A stretch of DNA of 64,000 bases from assembly GCA_002690865.1 (NCBI GenBank), contig NZGG01000024.1:1-64000 (forward strand), in the 5' to 3' direction. This document shows positions 18,120-28,700 of the stretch, piece after piece (the stretch's first letter is position 1; every line of letters begins with the position of its first letter). The position numbers were made by a program, and so were the translations under genes. The notes beneath the pieces were generated by a model, which was not told where the DNA came from, ran no database searches, and saw only the letters and a program-made list of their open reading frames with translations. Source of the stretch: Gammaproteobacteria bacterium (lineage in GTDB: Bacteria; Pseudomonadota; Gammaproteobacteria; Pseudomonadales; Azotimanducaceae).

Positions 18120-18944
18120 CTACTTAATAAGATGAGCCCGATCCCGCGTGACATCGTTACTCCACTCCATATGCATCATCCCGCGAATCGCCATCAACTC
18201 TCCTGTCACATGAGAAGCTGCTTCCGAAGCAAGGAAAACGCACGCGTCTGCCACATGACGCGGCTCATTAGGCATCAGTAGCGGTGGTACTCGGGTGCCA
18301 TCTTTACGAACATCTGAAGGGACATATCCTGCTTTTCTGATTGCGGGTGTGGCGGTAAAACCAGGAGCTACACAATTCACATTAATAGAATGATTCCCCC
18401 GCGCGTATGTTAAAGCAAGTGACTTAGTAAAATTAATCATACCCGCCTTAGCCGCCGCATAAGCAGGTAGTGCCGGATTAAGGTTAATACCTGCTGTCGA
18501 AGAAATATTAATTATTCTCCCTCCAGTGCCTTGTTCAATCATGATCTTTCCCGCACCTACATCACACAAAAAAGCACTATCCAGATTAAGCGTTATCTGT
18601 TTTTGCCAATCCTCTAAAGTCGCTTTATCTAAAGATGGGAAACCTCCACCTCCAGAATTTGCAACCATAATATCTAGTCGACCAAACCTTTCTACCGTTT
18701 TCTTCAACAGTTGATCTATTTGATCTGGTTCTGTTACATCAGTTGCGATAGCAAGAGACTGACGACCCAACGCCCGGATATCTTCTGCGACACGTTCCAA
18801 CCTTTCTTGTTGCCTGGCAGCCAGAACCACATGCGCACCAGCTCTCGCATATGCCTTACTTATTTCCTCGCCAATTCCACTGCCTCCTCCAGTAACAATC
18901 GCAATCTTATCTTTTAAACCAAAAGCCTCTAATTCAAACGACAT
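18120..18944 (-). CDS. Short-chain dehydrogenase/reductase (SDR)
   Basis: The 274-residue classical SDR has the Rossmann motif TGGGSGIGEE near residue 19, NSGGGG in place of the usual NNAG, catalytic Ser (NISSTAG), and YAAAKAGM with the Tyr/Lys pair. It uses NAD(H) or NADP(H) to interconvert hydroxyl and keto groups; the substrate is unknown. ATG 18944 has a GGGAG site; it is 11 bp after the stop of a second SDR, and the two are paralogous. This one has an extra loop (GYVPSDVRKDGTRVPP) that may shape the substrate site. Confidence 0.9.
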   Translation of the reverse strand: MSFELEAFGLKDKIAIVTGGGSGIGEEISKAYARAGAHVVLAARQQERLERVAEDIRALGRQSLAIATDVTEPDQIDQLLKKTVERFGRLDIMVANSGGGGFPSLDKATLEDWQKQITLNLDSAFLCDVGAGKIMIEQGTGGRIINISSTAGINLNPALPAYAAAKAGMINFTKSLALTYARGNHSINVNCVAPGFTATPAIRKAGYVPSDVRKDGTRVPPLLMPNEPRHVADACVFLASEAASHVTGELMAIRGMMHMEWSNDVTRDRAHLIK

Positions 18945-18955
18945 TTTAATACTCC

Positions 18956-19747
18956 CTATGCATACGCAGAGGCCCATTCAGAGCCTCGAACCACTAGATT
19001 TTCGCCGGTCATAATGTCAGAACCAGAAGAAGCAAAAAACACAACGGCATTAGCGATATCCTCTGGCTTGCCTGGCAAAGCCAAAGGAATAGCATCGGCT
19101 GATTGTAATTTTTGGCGCTTGACATACTCCTCTTCAGGCATACCAGGAATTCCTTGTTCTGGAACTTCAATACTTCCGGGCGATATACAGTTCACATTGA
19201 TATTGTGAGTAGCCCAACTGATCGCGAGCGATCTGGTCAAATTAATTACTCCTGCTTTTGCCGCAGCGTAATGTGCTGCATGTTCTTCACCTTTGATCCC
19301 TGATGAAGAGCCTATATTTATGATCTTGCCGCCATCCTGCTTTTTCATCTCTCTACCAACGGCAACACTGCAAAGAAACGTGCTATTTAAATTAAGCGAA
19401 ATACAATCACTCCATGCTTGATAAGAGAGTTCTTCAGGTTTACCAAAGGTGCTACCTCCAGCGTTGTTTACCAGGATATCAATCCTCCCGAAAGCAACTA
19501 AAGCAGCCACTACTGCCTCATCGACTTGCGCAGGATCAGTAACATCCGCAACAATAGGAATCGCTTGCCCGCCCATTTCTTCAATCGAGCCAACCACTTT
19601 ATTCAAGCTATTTTTATTTCGGCCGACTACCGCGACGCTCGCGCCAGCCTTCGCTAAAGTCAAAGAAATCGAGTTCCCTATCCCGTGTGACGTTCCACCT
19701 CCCCCTGTGACAATCGCGAATTTATCTGATAAATCAAACTGAGACAT
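18956..19747 (-). CDS. Short-chain dehydrogenase/reductase (SDR)
   Basis: The 263-residue SDR has a nucleotide motif TGGGGTSHGIGNSI with two extra residues (SH) in the glycine loop, NNAGGSTFG, a catalytic Ser in IGSSSGIKG, and YAAAKAGV. It is a paralogue of the SDR 11 bp downstream. It begins 29 bp after the amidohydrolase and probably belongs to the same transcript. It may act on the same or a successive hydroxyacyl intermediate; that is inference from position. Confidence 0.9.
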   Translation of the reverse strand: MSQFDLSDKFAIVTGGGGTSHGIGNSISLTLAKAGASVAVVGRNKNSLNKVVGSIEEMGGQAIPIVADVTDPAQVDEAVVAALVAFGRIDILVNNAGGSTFGKPEELSYQAWSDCISLNLNSTFLCSVAVGREMKKQDGGKIINIGSSSGIKGEEHAAHYAAAKAGVINLTRSLAISWATHNINVNCISPGSIEVPEQGIPGMPEEEYVKRQKLQSADAIPLALPGKPEDIANAVVFFASSGSDIMTGENLVVRGSEWASAYA

Positions 19748-19776
19748 TTAACCTCCATAAGTATTGAAAACATCGC

Positions 19777-21471
19777 TCAACTGCGAAGCAGCCTACCTGG
19801 TGTGGCGCCTGAGTGCTCATTATATGTTAACAGCACTTCGCCATTCACGATGGTATTCTTTATCCCACTTGCAGTCTGCTTTATTCTCGTAGCGTCTGCT
19901 GGCAAATCGCGAACAACTTCTGGCATATTGGGGCCTATAGTATTGGGATCAAAAACAAGTAAATCGGCGACCATACCCTCTCGAACCAACCCTCTGTCAT
20001 GTAATCCCCACATCGTAGAAGTGTTATAGGTAACCTCTCTAACAGCCTGCTCTAATGTTATTGCTTGCTTCTCTCTAACCCAATAGCTCATAAGATGAGT
20101 TTGCAAAGAGCTGTCCATAATTTGAGACACATGAGCTCCAGAATCAGAAAAAGTGACTACGGACCTGGGATGCTTGATCAGTTGAATGACCTGATCCATA
20201 TCTTCGTTCGCTATTGGAGAGCGAAAGAAAAGTTTCAAATCTCGATCAAGCGCCATATCAATCATTAATTCGACCGGATGAACGCCTCTCTCCTTTGCAA
20301 TCTGGGCCATCGAAGGTTTGTCGTATTGCATATCATCCATTGGGTAAATAAGCTCCCAACGGGGAGGACGAGGCTCAGCACCAAAAACTTTTGGCCCTGA
20401 ATAGGGCTGGCTAGCCACTTCTACAAGCTTGGCCCTAACTTCCGGATCTCGCAACTTAACCTTTTGTATCTCCAGATCAAGGGCTCGAAATTCACGCCAG
20501 TAATCCCAGTTATCGAACGGCGTGTTACTCTCGAAAGAAAGCATTGTGTCCAGCCCCCTAGAATGTACCTGCGCGAACATGTGACCCCCTGCTCTGGCCG
20601 TTTCATCCAGTAAATCTATGTACGAACGCCATAAATCAGGGGCTGCCTTATTACTGAACATACCCCAAGTCTGCGTTACACCTGTCTCAACGGCAAGGTC
20701 ACGCAACCTTCGCTGATAATCCCTAAGTCTCTCTGGATCTCGAGGGCTTGGCCCCTCTCCAGCAATTTCGAAAACTCCTTTGCCTGTCTCCCCTACTGCT
20801 CCAACTAGAGCGCGAACCTCATCCCAACTCGCTAAACGACTGGCTACTGGTCTGTCATCAGCCGTAGTATGGTGAATAGTTCTCGAACTCGAAAAACCTC
20901 TTGCTCCGGCTCCGATACCCTCTTTTACAAGGGCTCTCATCTTACGAATATCGTCATCGCTAGCCTCGCCCTCAAAAGCTCTCTCTCCCATAACGTAAGT
21001 ACGAACTGCCGAATGACCGATATAGCCGCCATAATTAATACCCTTAGGGAGGTCTTCCAATGTATCCAAGAACTCTGGGAAGGTCTCCCAGGTCCAGTCA
21101 ATACCGGCCAACATAGCTTCCCGAGATAAATCCTCAGCCCTCTCTAAATTTCGAAATACCAGATCAGCGTCCTCTTTGGCACAAGGTGCAAGAGTGAATC
21201 CGCAATTGCCCATAATCACGCTTGTTACTCCGTGATAGCAGGAACAGGACCCAATTGGATCCCAAAATATTTGAGCGTCCATGTGAGTATGACCATCCAC
21301 AAACCCTGGAGTGACAACATGTCCATCCGCATCAATTGTCTGACCAGCGCGTTCAGACAGACGACCTATTGCGACTATTCGTCCTTCTGTAACACCCACA
21401 TCGGCGCGATACGAAGCTCCGCCAGAGCCATCGACGACCGTCCCATTCTTGATCAGAAGGTCAAAACCCAT
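19777..21471 (-). CDS. N-acyl-D-amino-acid deacylase-type amidohydrolase
   Basis: The 564-residue product belongs to the D-aminoacylase/amidohydrolase group (COG3653). It has the N-terminal beta-sandwich (LLIKNGTVVDGSG), then PGFVDGHTHMDAQIFWD with metal-binding His61 and His63, then GNCGFTLAPC, a FSSSRTIHH segment, and SDSGAHVSQ near the C-terminal metal Asp. Members hydrolyse amide bonds, often of N-acyl amino acids. It lies 65 bp after the M16 peptidase gene and 29 bp before an SDR, suggesting use of a peptide- or amide-derived substrate. No signal peptide, so cytoplasmic. Confidence 0.88.
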   Translation of the reverse strand: MGFDLLIKNGTVVDGSGGASYRADVGVTEGRIVAIGRLSERAGQTIDADGHVVTPGFVDGHTHMDAQIFWDPIGSCSCYHGVTSVIMGNCGFTLAPCAKEDADLVFRNLERAEDLSREAMLAGIDWTWETFPEFLDTLEDLPKGINYGGYIGHSAVRTYVMGERAFEGEASDDDIRKMRALVKEGIGAGARGFSSSRTIHHTTADDRPVASRLASWDEVRALVGAVGETGKGVFEIAGEGPSPRDPERLRDYQRRLRDLAVETGVTQTWGMFSNKAAPDLWRSYIDLLDETARAGGHMFAQVHSRGLDTMLSFESNTPFDNWDYWREFRALDLEIQKVKLRDPEVRAKLVEVASQPYSGPKVFGAEPRPPRWELIYPMDDMQYDKPSMAQIAKERGVHPVELMIDMALDRDLKLFFRSPIANEDMDQVIQLIKHPRSVVTFSDSGAHVSQIMDSSLQTHLMSYWVREKQAITLEQAVREVTYNTSTMWGLHDRGLVREGMVADLLVFDPNTIGPNMPEVVRDLPADATRIKQTASGIKNTIVNGEVLLTYNEHSGATPGRLLRS

Positions 21472-21536
21472 AATCTGTATCCCCCTTGGTTATCATTTTT
21501 TGCTAACACCCCCAACCAAAGTCTCAGATAAATTCG

Positions 21537-24266
21537 TTAATCTTCAAAATCACCAGCGATGACAACTGAAAGATCATTAAGATCGAGATGTCGAATCATA
21601 GCTTTCCGTATATCCTCAGGCTGAAGTCGATCAAGAGTCATCAAAAGATCTGTAGTCCAAGACATATTTCTATTGAGATAAAGACGATTACTTAAATAAC
21701 CAGCTAATGTTCTATCATTCGCCAAAAGGTTTTTTTGATACTCTACAAAACCGGTCTTTGCCTCTGCCACCTCGCTAACGGAGAAACCCTTTTCGAGCAC
21801 CTTCTCGATCTCCTCAAAGAATGCAGCCTCGAGCGCATCAGCATTTTCGGGAGCATAAATAGCATACCCACCGAATCGTGCAGAAGTATAGGTAGGATCA
21901 GCAGAAAACTGAGAACCCACACTATAACTAAGGCCATCTTCTTGACGAATACGCTCAGCTAGTCTTGAGCTAAGAAAACCGCCACCAAGCATAAAATTCC
22001 CAAGCAAAAGGGCTGCAAAATCCTCATCGTCATCACGCAGTGGAATATTTAATCCAGCCAAAAAATATGCATTCGCTTTATCGGGTGTATCAATCACCAT
22101 CCTCTTCTGAGCTACATCGAAATACTTTCTTTCTATAGGTTCATACCATGGCAAGGAGTCCCAGCCGCCAAAGAGCTCTTCAATTAAAGGCAGGACCTCG
22201 TCTGGGTCGAAATCACCAACAATAGCCATATGGCCATGTGAAGCTCCGAAAAATTTTCGATGGAAGTCATCAAGATCCTTCCTCTCCACTTTGCTAGTCA
22301 TCGCCATTGATTCGTCAATTGTTGGGGTGTATCGAGGATGGCTATTAGGGTATGGAGACAAATGACGCTCCAATGCATTAGTCGCCAACACCCCAGGATC
22401 CGATTTTTGTGCCTCCTGGGAGGTAATGATCTGTTCTTTAAGCTCATCAAACTGATCTTTATCAAAATCAGGTTCCCGCAAAACTTCTGCAGCTAAACGC
22501 AAAACCTCTGGTAAATTCTCCCTAACAGTAAGCATACTTCCAGAGGCCGACGAGACATTTCCACTTAACCCTCCCCTCACCTTGAGACGAGTGAACTCAT
22601 CGGTCAATTCCTGTCGGGAGAGACGTTTGGTTCCTCGCATTAACATACCACCGACCAACTCACCAACACTCGATTTTTCTGCCAGGTCCATCTCATTACC
22701 AAAACGCAATCGCATAGAAATATTTACATTCTCCCCGCGTGTTTTCTTAGGCAGCATCGCTAACTTGAATCCGTTTTTCAGAACAACTCTGATAATTCTT
22801 GCTTCAATATTCGCTGGCGTAGGATCAAAGGCCTCACCTTCCTCAACCACCCCTCCTCCCTTATAGTCTTCGACTAACTTCGCCACATCAGGGGCAGCGG
22901 GAATAATGGCCTGATCGGGCTGCTCCGTGGGAATGAAAAACCCAACAGTACTATTCTGAGGCTTTAGATACTCGGAGGCGACACGGTTCACATCATCCTT
23001 ATTTACTTTCTCTAAACCATCGCGGTACAAGAACAATAATCGCCAATCACCCATAGCAACCCACCAGCTAAGCTGCAAGGCGGTAGTTCTTGAATCATTA
23101 AACATAAGCTCAAGTGAATTGAGATAGTATGCCTTAGCCCTCTCAACTTCTTCTTCTGTAATCAATAATTTACCACTGGCCACATCATAGATCGTAGTTT
23201 GCATTGCATCCCAAACCTGCTCCAAGTCACGATCTTTTCTTACCTCAGCAAAAACAAAGCTCAGTCCTGCTTCGCGCAATTGTGGAGCGGATGCAGCGAC
23301 ATTCGCTGCGAGACCGGTCTCAACAAGCGCTCGATGTAATCTACCAGAAGGGGGGGCAGATAAAGCATGGTTCATGACATCTACCGCAGGGAAATCTTCG
23401 TGAGAACCTGGAGGAATATGATAGCTAGCCATAACAAATTGCGTATCCCCTTTACGCCTCAGGGTAACTGTCCTTTCACCATCTTGAGGTGGATCCTGGG
23501 TATAGGTCGAATAAATTATATTACTGCCGGTACGGTCTGGCACTGGGATCGAACCGAACTTCTCAATAATCAGTTCTTTTGCACGTTCTTCATCAAACTT
23601 CCCGGCGATCACAAGAACGGCATTATCTGGCTGATAATATTTTTGATAGAAACTTTGAAGGCGCTCAATCGGCACGTTTTCAACATCCGATCGGGCCCCA
23701 ATGATAGATTGACCATAGTTATGCCAAAGGTAGGAGGCTGACTGCACACGCTCCCTCAAAATACGCATTGGATTATTTTCACCAGACTCCATTTCATTTC
23801 GTACCACGGTCATCTCGGACTCGAGATCATTTTCAGAAATAAAGCTGTTGATCATCCGATCAGCTTCAAGACTTATCGCCCACTCTAAATTTTCCTCTGA
23901 GGACGGAAAGGTTTCGTGATAATTTGTTCTGTCATAAGACGTCCCACCATTGGCTCTCGCGCCCCTCTCTGTTAGTTCCTTAGGAATGTCTGGGTGCGTC
24001 GGCGTCCCCTTGAAAACAAGATGCTCTAACAAGTGTGCCATACCCGTCTCACCATAACCCTCATGGCGAGACCCAACCAAATAGGTAATATTCACCGTAA
24101 TTGTTGGACTACTATCATCTGGAAATAGCAGCACTTTAAGACCGTTATTAAGCGCATACTCTGTAATCCCCTCGACACTCGAGATTTCGTTTAGTTTAGA
24201 ACCCGCGATTGCCGTTGCTGAAGCAAACAGCGTTACGAGCCAACAACTTAGGACAAACATTCTCAT
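21537..24266 (-). CDS. Exported M16 (pitrilysin-like) zinc metallopeptidase
   Basis: The 909-residue two-domain peptidase begins with a signal peptide (MRMFVLSCWLVTLFASATAI). The inverted zinc motif HLLEH lies at residues 78-82 in the N-terminal M16 half; a C-terminal half of similar fold (about 480-900) lacks HxxEH, as is usual for the non-catalytic half. Such enzymes degrade peptides in a closed chamber, here in the periplasm. It is the first of nine minus-strand genes ending at 11721. Whether it serves that pathway or is just the promoter-proximal gene cannot be told. Confidence 0.93.
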   Translation of the reverse strand: MRMFVLSCWLVTLFASATAIAGSKLNEISSVEGITEYALNNGLKVLLFPDDSSPTITVNITYLVGSRHEGYGETGMAHLLEHLVFKGTPTHPDIPKELTERGARANGGTSYDRTNYHETFPSSEENLEWAISLEADRMINSFISENDLESEMTVVRNEMESGENNPMRILRERVQSASYLWHNYGQSIIGARSDVENVPIERLQSFYQKYYQPDNAVLVIAGKFDEERAKELIIEKFGSIPVPDRTGSNIIYSTYTQDPPQDGERTVTLRRKGDTQFVMASYHIPPGSHEDFPAVDVMNHALSAPPSGRLHRALVETGLAANVAASAPQLREAGLSFVFAEVRKDRDLEQVWDAMQTTIYDVASGKLLITEEEVERAKAYYLNSLELMFNDSRTTALQLSWWVAMGDWRLLFLYRDGLEKVNKDDVNRVASEYLKPQNSTVGFFIPTEQPDQAIIPAAPDVAKLVEDYKGGGVVEEGEAFDPTPANIEARIIRVVLKNGFKLAMLPKKTRGENVNISMRLRFGNEMDLAEKSSVGELVGGMLMRGTKRLSRQELTDEFTRLKVRGGLSGNVSSASGSMLTVRENLPEVLRLAAEVLREPDFDKDQFDELKEQIITSQEAQKSDPGVLATNALERHLSPYPNSHPRYTPTIDESMAMTSKVERKDLDDFHRKFFGASHGHMAIVGDFDPDEVLPLIEELFGGWDSLPWYEPIERKYFDVAQKRMVIDTPDKANAYFLAGLNIPLRDDDEDFAALLLGNFMLGGGFLSSRLAERIRQEDGLSYSVGSQFSADPTYTSARFGGYAIYAPENADALEAAFFEEIEKVLEKGFSVSEVAEAKTGFVEYQKNLLANDRTLAGYLSNRLYLNRNMSWTTDLLMTLDRLQPEDIRKAMIRHLDLNDLSVVIAGDFED

Positions 24267-24439
24267 ATTTTTTCTCTTCAGGACACCATCAACATGAAGC
24301 TAAGCTACTTCACGATCTTAAACTTACACGACCTGCAAACCAATCTCTTTCGAATTAGTTCTTCTATCATTGTTGAATAAGGTAATATGCGCATCTTGCG
24401 GATTCCAAAGAAAATAAAACAATAAAGGAAAAGAAGAAA

Positions 24440-25369
24440 ATGAAGTTTGGAAAGAAAGAGGATTGTCTATATTTTGGTATTCCTTCCGGTAGTCTTCAGG
24501 AACAGGTATTGCGGATTCTAGAGAAGGCCGGCTATCCACTACCAAGTAGTCGACAATATGAGCTGACGACACCCTATGATAGTGGGGTAATATTTAGAGT
24601 ATTAGATCGGAAGGAAATGCCAGAGAAGGTATCGAAGGGTATCGTTGACTGCGGCATCACGGGAAAAGACTATATCTACGAGGCAGGTAAAGAAAACGCC
24701 GTCACGGTCGTCCGAGACTTTATTTTTTCCAAAAAGACTAATCAGCCCTCTCGTATCGTCTTAGCCTCCCGACCAGAAAAAGGGATCAAAAAACCCGAAG
24801 ATTGCGCCGGAAAAGTAATCGCAACTGAATTGCCTAACTTAACGCGAAGGCGAATGAAAGAATTGTTTGGCATCGAAGAGATAGAGATCCTTCGATCCGA
24901 AGGGAAAACTGAGGCCAAGGTGGTCATGGGGGAATCTGACGCTTTTACGGATATAACTGAAACAGGTGAAACACTGAAAGCCAATGGCAATCATATCGTG
25001 GCTGAAATTTTTACCTCTAATCCACAACTTATCGCCAATATAGACACTTTAGGAAATGAAATATTCCGAAATAAAATTGAGGATATAGGAATCTGTATCG
25101 ATGCAGTATTGAAAGCAGAAAAGGAACCAGTTTACATGGTCTTCATGGATGTCCCGACACGGGCCTGGAAAGAAGTAGAAACTCTTTTGCCCGCTGTAGT
25201 ATCACCCACCGTAAGTCCGGTTGTTGATGAAGAATGGTGCAGTGTATCCGTGGTTATCCAAGAAACGCAGCTAAATGTACTCGCTCCAAAATTACTCCGA
25301 ATGGGCGTAGATGGTATTGTACCTGTTCCCGTACCCAAAGTTTTCACCCAGGATATGGTTGATCCTTGA
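24440..25369 (+). CDS. hisG: ATP phosphoribosyltransferase, long form
   Basis: The 309-residue protein begins LYFGIPSGSLQEQVLRIL and has the HisG substrate segments VDCGITGKDYI and a phosphate-loop region around ESDAFTDITETGETLKAN. A C-terminal regulatory domain follows (about 235-300: LPAVVSPTVSPV, GVDGIVPVPVPKVF). It catalyses the first step of histidine synthesis and is normally feedback-inhibited by histidine through that C-terminal domain. The start ATG 24440 follows a purine-rich leader. It is paired only with hisI, 3 bp downstream of its stop, and not in a full his operon. The sequence looks unlike the E. coli long form, so transfer or a divergent copy is possible. Confidence 0.9.
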   Translation: MKFGKKEDCLYFGIPSGSLQEQVLRILEKAGYPLPSSRQYELTTPYDSGVIFRVLDRKEMPEKVSKGIVDCGITGKDYIYEAGKENAVTVVRDFIFSKKTNQPSRIVLASRPEKGIKKPEDCAGKVIATELPNLTRRRMKELFGIEEIEILRSEGKTEAKVVMGESDAFTDITETGETLKANGNHIVAEIFTSNPQLIANIDTLGNEIFRNKIEDIGICIDAVLKAEKEPVYMVFMDVPTRAWKEVETLLPAVVSPTVSPVVDEEWCSVSVVIQETQLNVLAPKLLRMGVDGIVPVPVPKVFTQDMVDP

Positions 25370-25393
25370 AGATTGAAATTAGGAGAAAGTCTG

Positions 25394-25786
25394 TTGGATA
25401 AGCACGCTATTGAGGAAGGTGAAGAGCTGGCGCTTGATTTTCTAAAACGTGGAGGACTTCTCCCCTGCGTCGTCCAAAACGTAGCCGATGGGGACATCCT
25501 AATGCTTGCGTACGTCAATCAGCAGGCAGTCGATACAACCCTAGAAAAGGGGATGGCGACCTTTTGGTCAACTTCTCGCAATGAACTTTGGACCAAAGGT
25601 GAGACTTCAGGGGATTTTTTAAAGATAGTAGAAATACTCACGGACTGCGACCAAGATGCACTAGTGTATAAAGTGATTATGGAGGGCGAAGGAGCCTGTC
25701 ACACGAAACATCCTGAGACGGGTAAAGCCAGAAAAAGTTGTTTCTATCGCCGCTTAGACTTGTCCACCAAAGCATTAATCCACTAA
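25394..25786 (+). CDS. hisI: Phosphoribosyl-AMP cyclohydrolase
   Basis: The 130-residue product has LPCVVQNVADGDILMLAYVN, ATFWSTSRNELWTKGETSG and a metal-binding DCDQDALVY region, then GACHTKHPE...SCFYRR with the zinc-site cysteines. It opens the purine ring in the third step of histidine synthesis. The longer HTKHPETGKARKSC linker distinguishes it from the short HTG...SCF form. No HisE (PRA-PH) domain follows, unlike enterobacterial HisIE. I chose TTG 25394, eight bases after GGAG; an upstream TTG at 25373 is also in frame. Its stop is 3 bp from the stop of the convergent carboxylase. Confidence 0.9.
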   Translation: MDKHAIEEGEELALDFLKRGGLLPCVVQNVADGDILMLAYVNQQAVDTTLEKGMATFWSTSRNELWTKGETSGDFLKIVEILTDCDQDALVYKVIMEGEGACHTKHPETGKARKSCFYRRLDLSTKALIH

Positions 25787-25789
25787 GCA

Positions 25790-28700
25790 CTACCACGTAT
25801 CTATGAAGGGATACTTTTTCTCTGTTCGGGGAGCTGTCGGCGGCACACGCTTCATACTTGCTGCTATCCAACCACGTGTTTCTGCCGGATCAATAACATC
25901 GTCTAAGCCACCGCCTGGGGCTGCGTTAACTGCCTTGGCGCTGTCATAAGAGCGTGCAACGCGATCCTCAAACTCTTTTTTACGCTCTTGTGGATCTTCT
26001 ATTGCAGCCAACTCGTTACGGTAACCAAGTTTCACAGCTCCTTCTATATTCATTCCCGAGAATTCCGCCGTCGGCCAGGCAACTGTAAAAAATCCAACCA
26101 GAGCACTCGCACCACACATCGCCTGCACACCCAGACCATAGGCTTTACGAACGACGACACCAAATAATGGCACAGTTAGATTAGCGCCCGCATTAAACAT
26201 TCGTGTGCAATGGCGAACCAACGCTGTCTTTTCAACGTCAGGTCCCACCATCATGCCAGGACAGTCCATTAGACTCAGTATTGGAATATCAAATGCATCA
26301 CATAATTGAATAAATCTCGCCCCCTTATCTGCGCCATCAGAATCGATAGCTCCCGCTAAATGGTGAGGATTATTTGCGATCACGCCCATAGGTCGTCCTT
26401 CAACCCTGATAAATGAAGTAATCACTCCAATCCCAAATTTTTCGCGGATTTCTAAAACAGAATCTATATCCGCGATCGTTTTGATAACCTCTCGCATGTC
26501 ATAAAGACGCAAACGATTCTCTGGTATCACGTGTCGAAGTGGGCGCTGGTCATTAGCCTCCCATTCCGATGTAGCTCCTTGGAAATAAGAAAGATATTTC
26601 TTGGCGACTTGCACAGCCTCTTTCTCATCTTTCACCAGGATGTCTACAACCCCGTTGGGGACCTGAAAGGACATTGGACCGACTTCTTCAGGCGTATAAA
26701 TCCCGAGACCACCACCCTCAATCATAGCCGGCCCGCCCATTGCTACCGTCGTATTCTCAGTGGCGATAATGACATCACAACATGCCACTAACGCAGTATT
26801 ACCCGCAAAAGTTCTACCATTAATTACACAAACCAGTGGCACAAGCCCACTCAACTTAGAAAAAGTAGTGAACGTATTTGTGTCGAACGCTACTGCCGGA
26901 CCTCTTGAATCGTCTCCTGGACGACCCCCTCCACCTTCACCGAATAGCACTAGGGGCATCCTAAAACGTTGCGCCAGTTCAAACATACGATCCTGTTTAT
27001 AGTGGTTACGCTTACCCTGAGTACCCGCAAGCACTGTATAGTCGTAATGTACGATCATCGCTCTCGCGGTTTCTTCACTAAAAAGGTCTGCATTGATGGT
27101 CCCCGTCCCCGCAATTAAACCGTCACCTGGCGTCTGCTTTCGGAGAGTTTCGATATCATGTCGACTGTGTCTGGCAGCAACAATCAATGGCCAGTATTCT
27201 TTGAACGATCCCTCATCCATCAGCTCACTAATGTTCTCGCGCGGCATACGATAGCCTCGCGCACGACGTTTCTCGACTGCTTCTTTACGATTTTCATCTA
27301 AGATATAGGCATGACGGGCAATACTTTCCTGAAGATCGGGTCGAATATAATCCAAGTCGATTTCCTCAGCTACGATCGTATCGGTCTTCTTAACCTCAGC
27401 CTCTTCGATAAAAATAAAAGCAAAGCCATCACGCACAATGTCCCCAGCTTTCATACTCACCTCACGAACCAGCCCATCAATATTAGCCGCAATAACGTGT
27501 TCCATTTTCATTGCTTCAACCAAAGCTAACACTTGACCCTCACGAACCTCTTCCCCAACCTCGACCGCGATAGAGACAATCGTTCCTTGTATAGGAGAGC
27601 TCATACCGACCGTACCGTCTGGCCCAGCAGCTTGACCATCACTATCCTCTTCCGAATCTGCTGTTTCATTCGCTTTGACTTTTGCATCATGGTCGAACAG
27701 GGCCAATGGATCACTCATATCAACTCGCGCACCTGCATAGCCCTTTGAGGTATTAGACGATTGCGAATCTACTTCGCTTTTACCTTCTACATAACGCCTA
27801 GGATAGTTAGAAGATGAGCCAACAAGCTCTGAAATATGCTTTTCTACCCAACGTGTATGAACCTCGCTTTTAACGAAATCAGAATGAGCAAGAATGTTCT
27901 GCACGAAAGATATATTGTTCCCTACTCCCTCTATTCGAAACTCAGACAAAGCTCTGATAGTACGATTAACGGCGACTTCAAAGTCATCACCTTTGGAGTG
28001 AGTAATTACCTTCGCCAACAAAGAATCAAAAGCAGTGCTAGTTTTATAGCCCACATAACCGAATCCATCAGTACGCACACCCGGACCATTAGGAGCATCA
28101 TAGGCGGTTAATACACCGCTCGAAGGTCGCACTGCGCCATCTTCTCGAAATGTTTCCATATTTATACGCGTTTGAATGGCATAGCCGCGAGGAGCAATTG
28201 GTTTGTCGAGACCCAAAGAAGAAAGTTTCTCTCCAGCTGCCAGACGGATTTGACTTTGCACAATATCGACATCTGTGACCTCCTCAGTCACCGTGTGCTC
28301 AACCTGTAATCGCGCATTCGCCTCAATGAAGACGAACGACTCATCAGACTTCTGAGCACAATCAACCAAGAATTCAAATGTACCCAGACTGGAATATCCG
28401 ACTTTCTCGGCGAAACGCACCGCGGCATCTATAATTTTGTCTCGAAGGGACTCATCTAATCCGGGGGCCGGAGCAATCTCTATAACCTTCTGATTGCGCC
28501 GCTGAATACTGCATTCACGTTCCCACAAATGCGCTATGCCACCATGCAGATCACCCACGATCTGCACCTCCACGTGCCTCGCGTGCTGCACAAATTCTTC
28601 TACATAAACATCCGCTATACCAAATGCTGCTTTTGCTTCTCTCTGACAACGCTCAAAAATTGATTCAAGTTCAGATTCCTCAATGACAGCACTCGTACCT

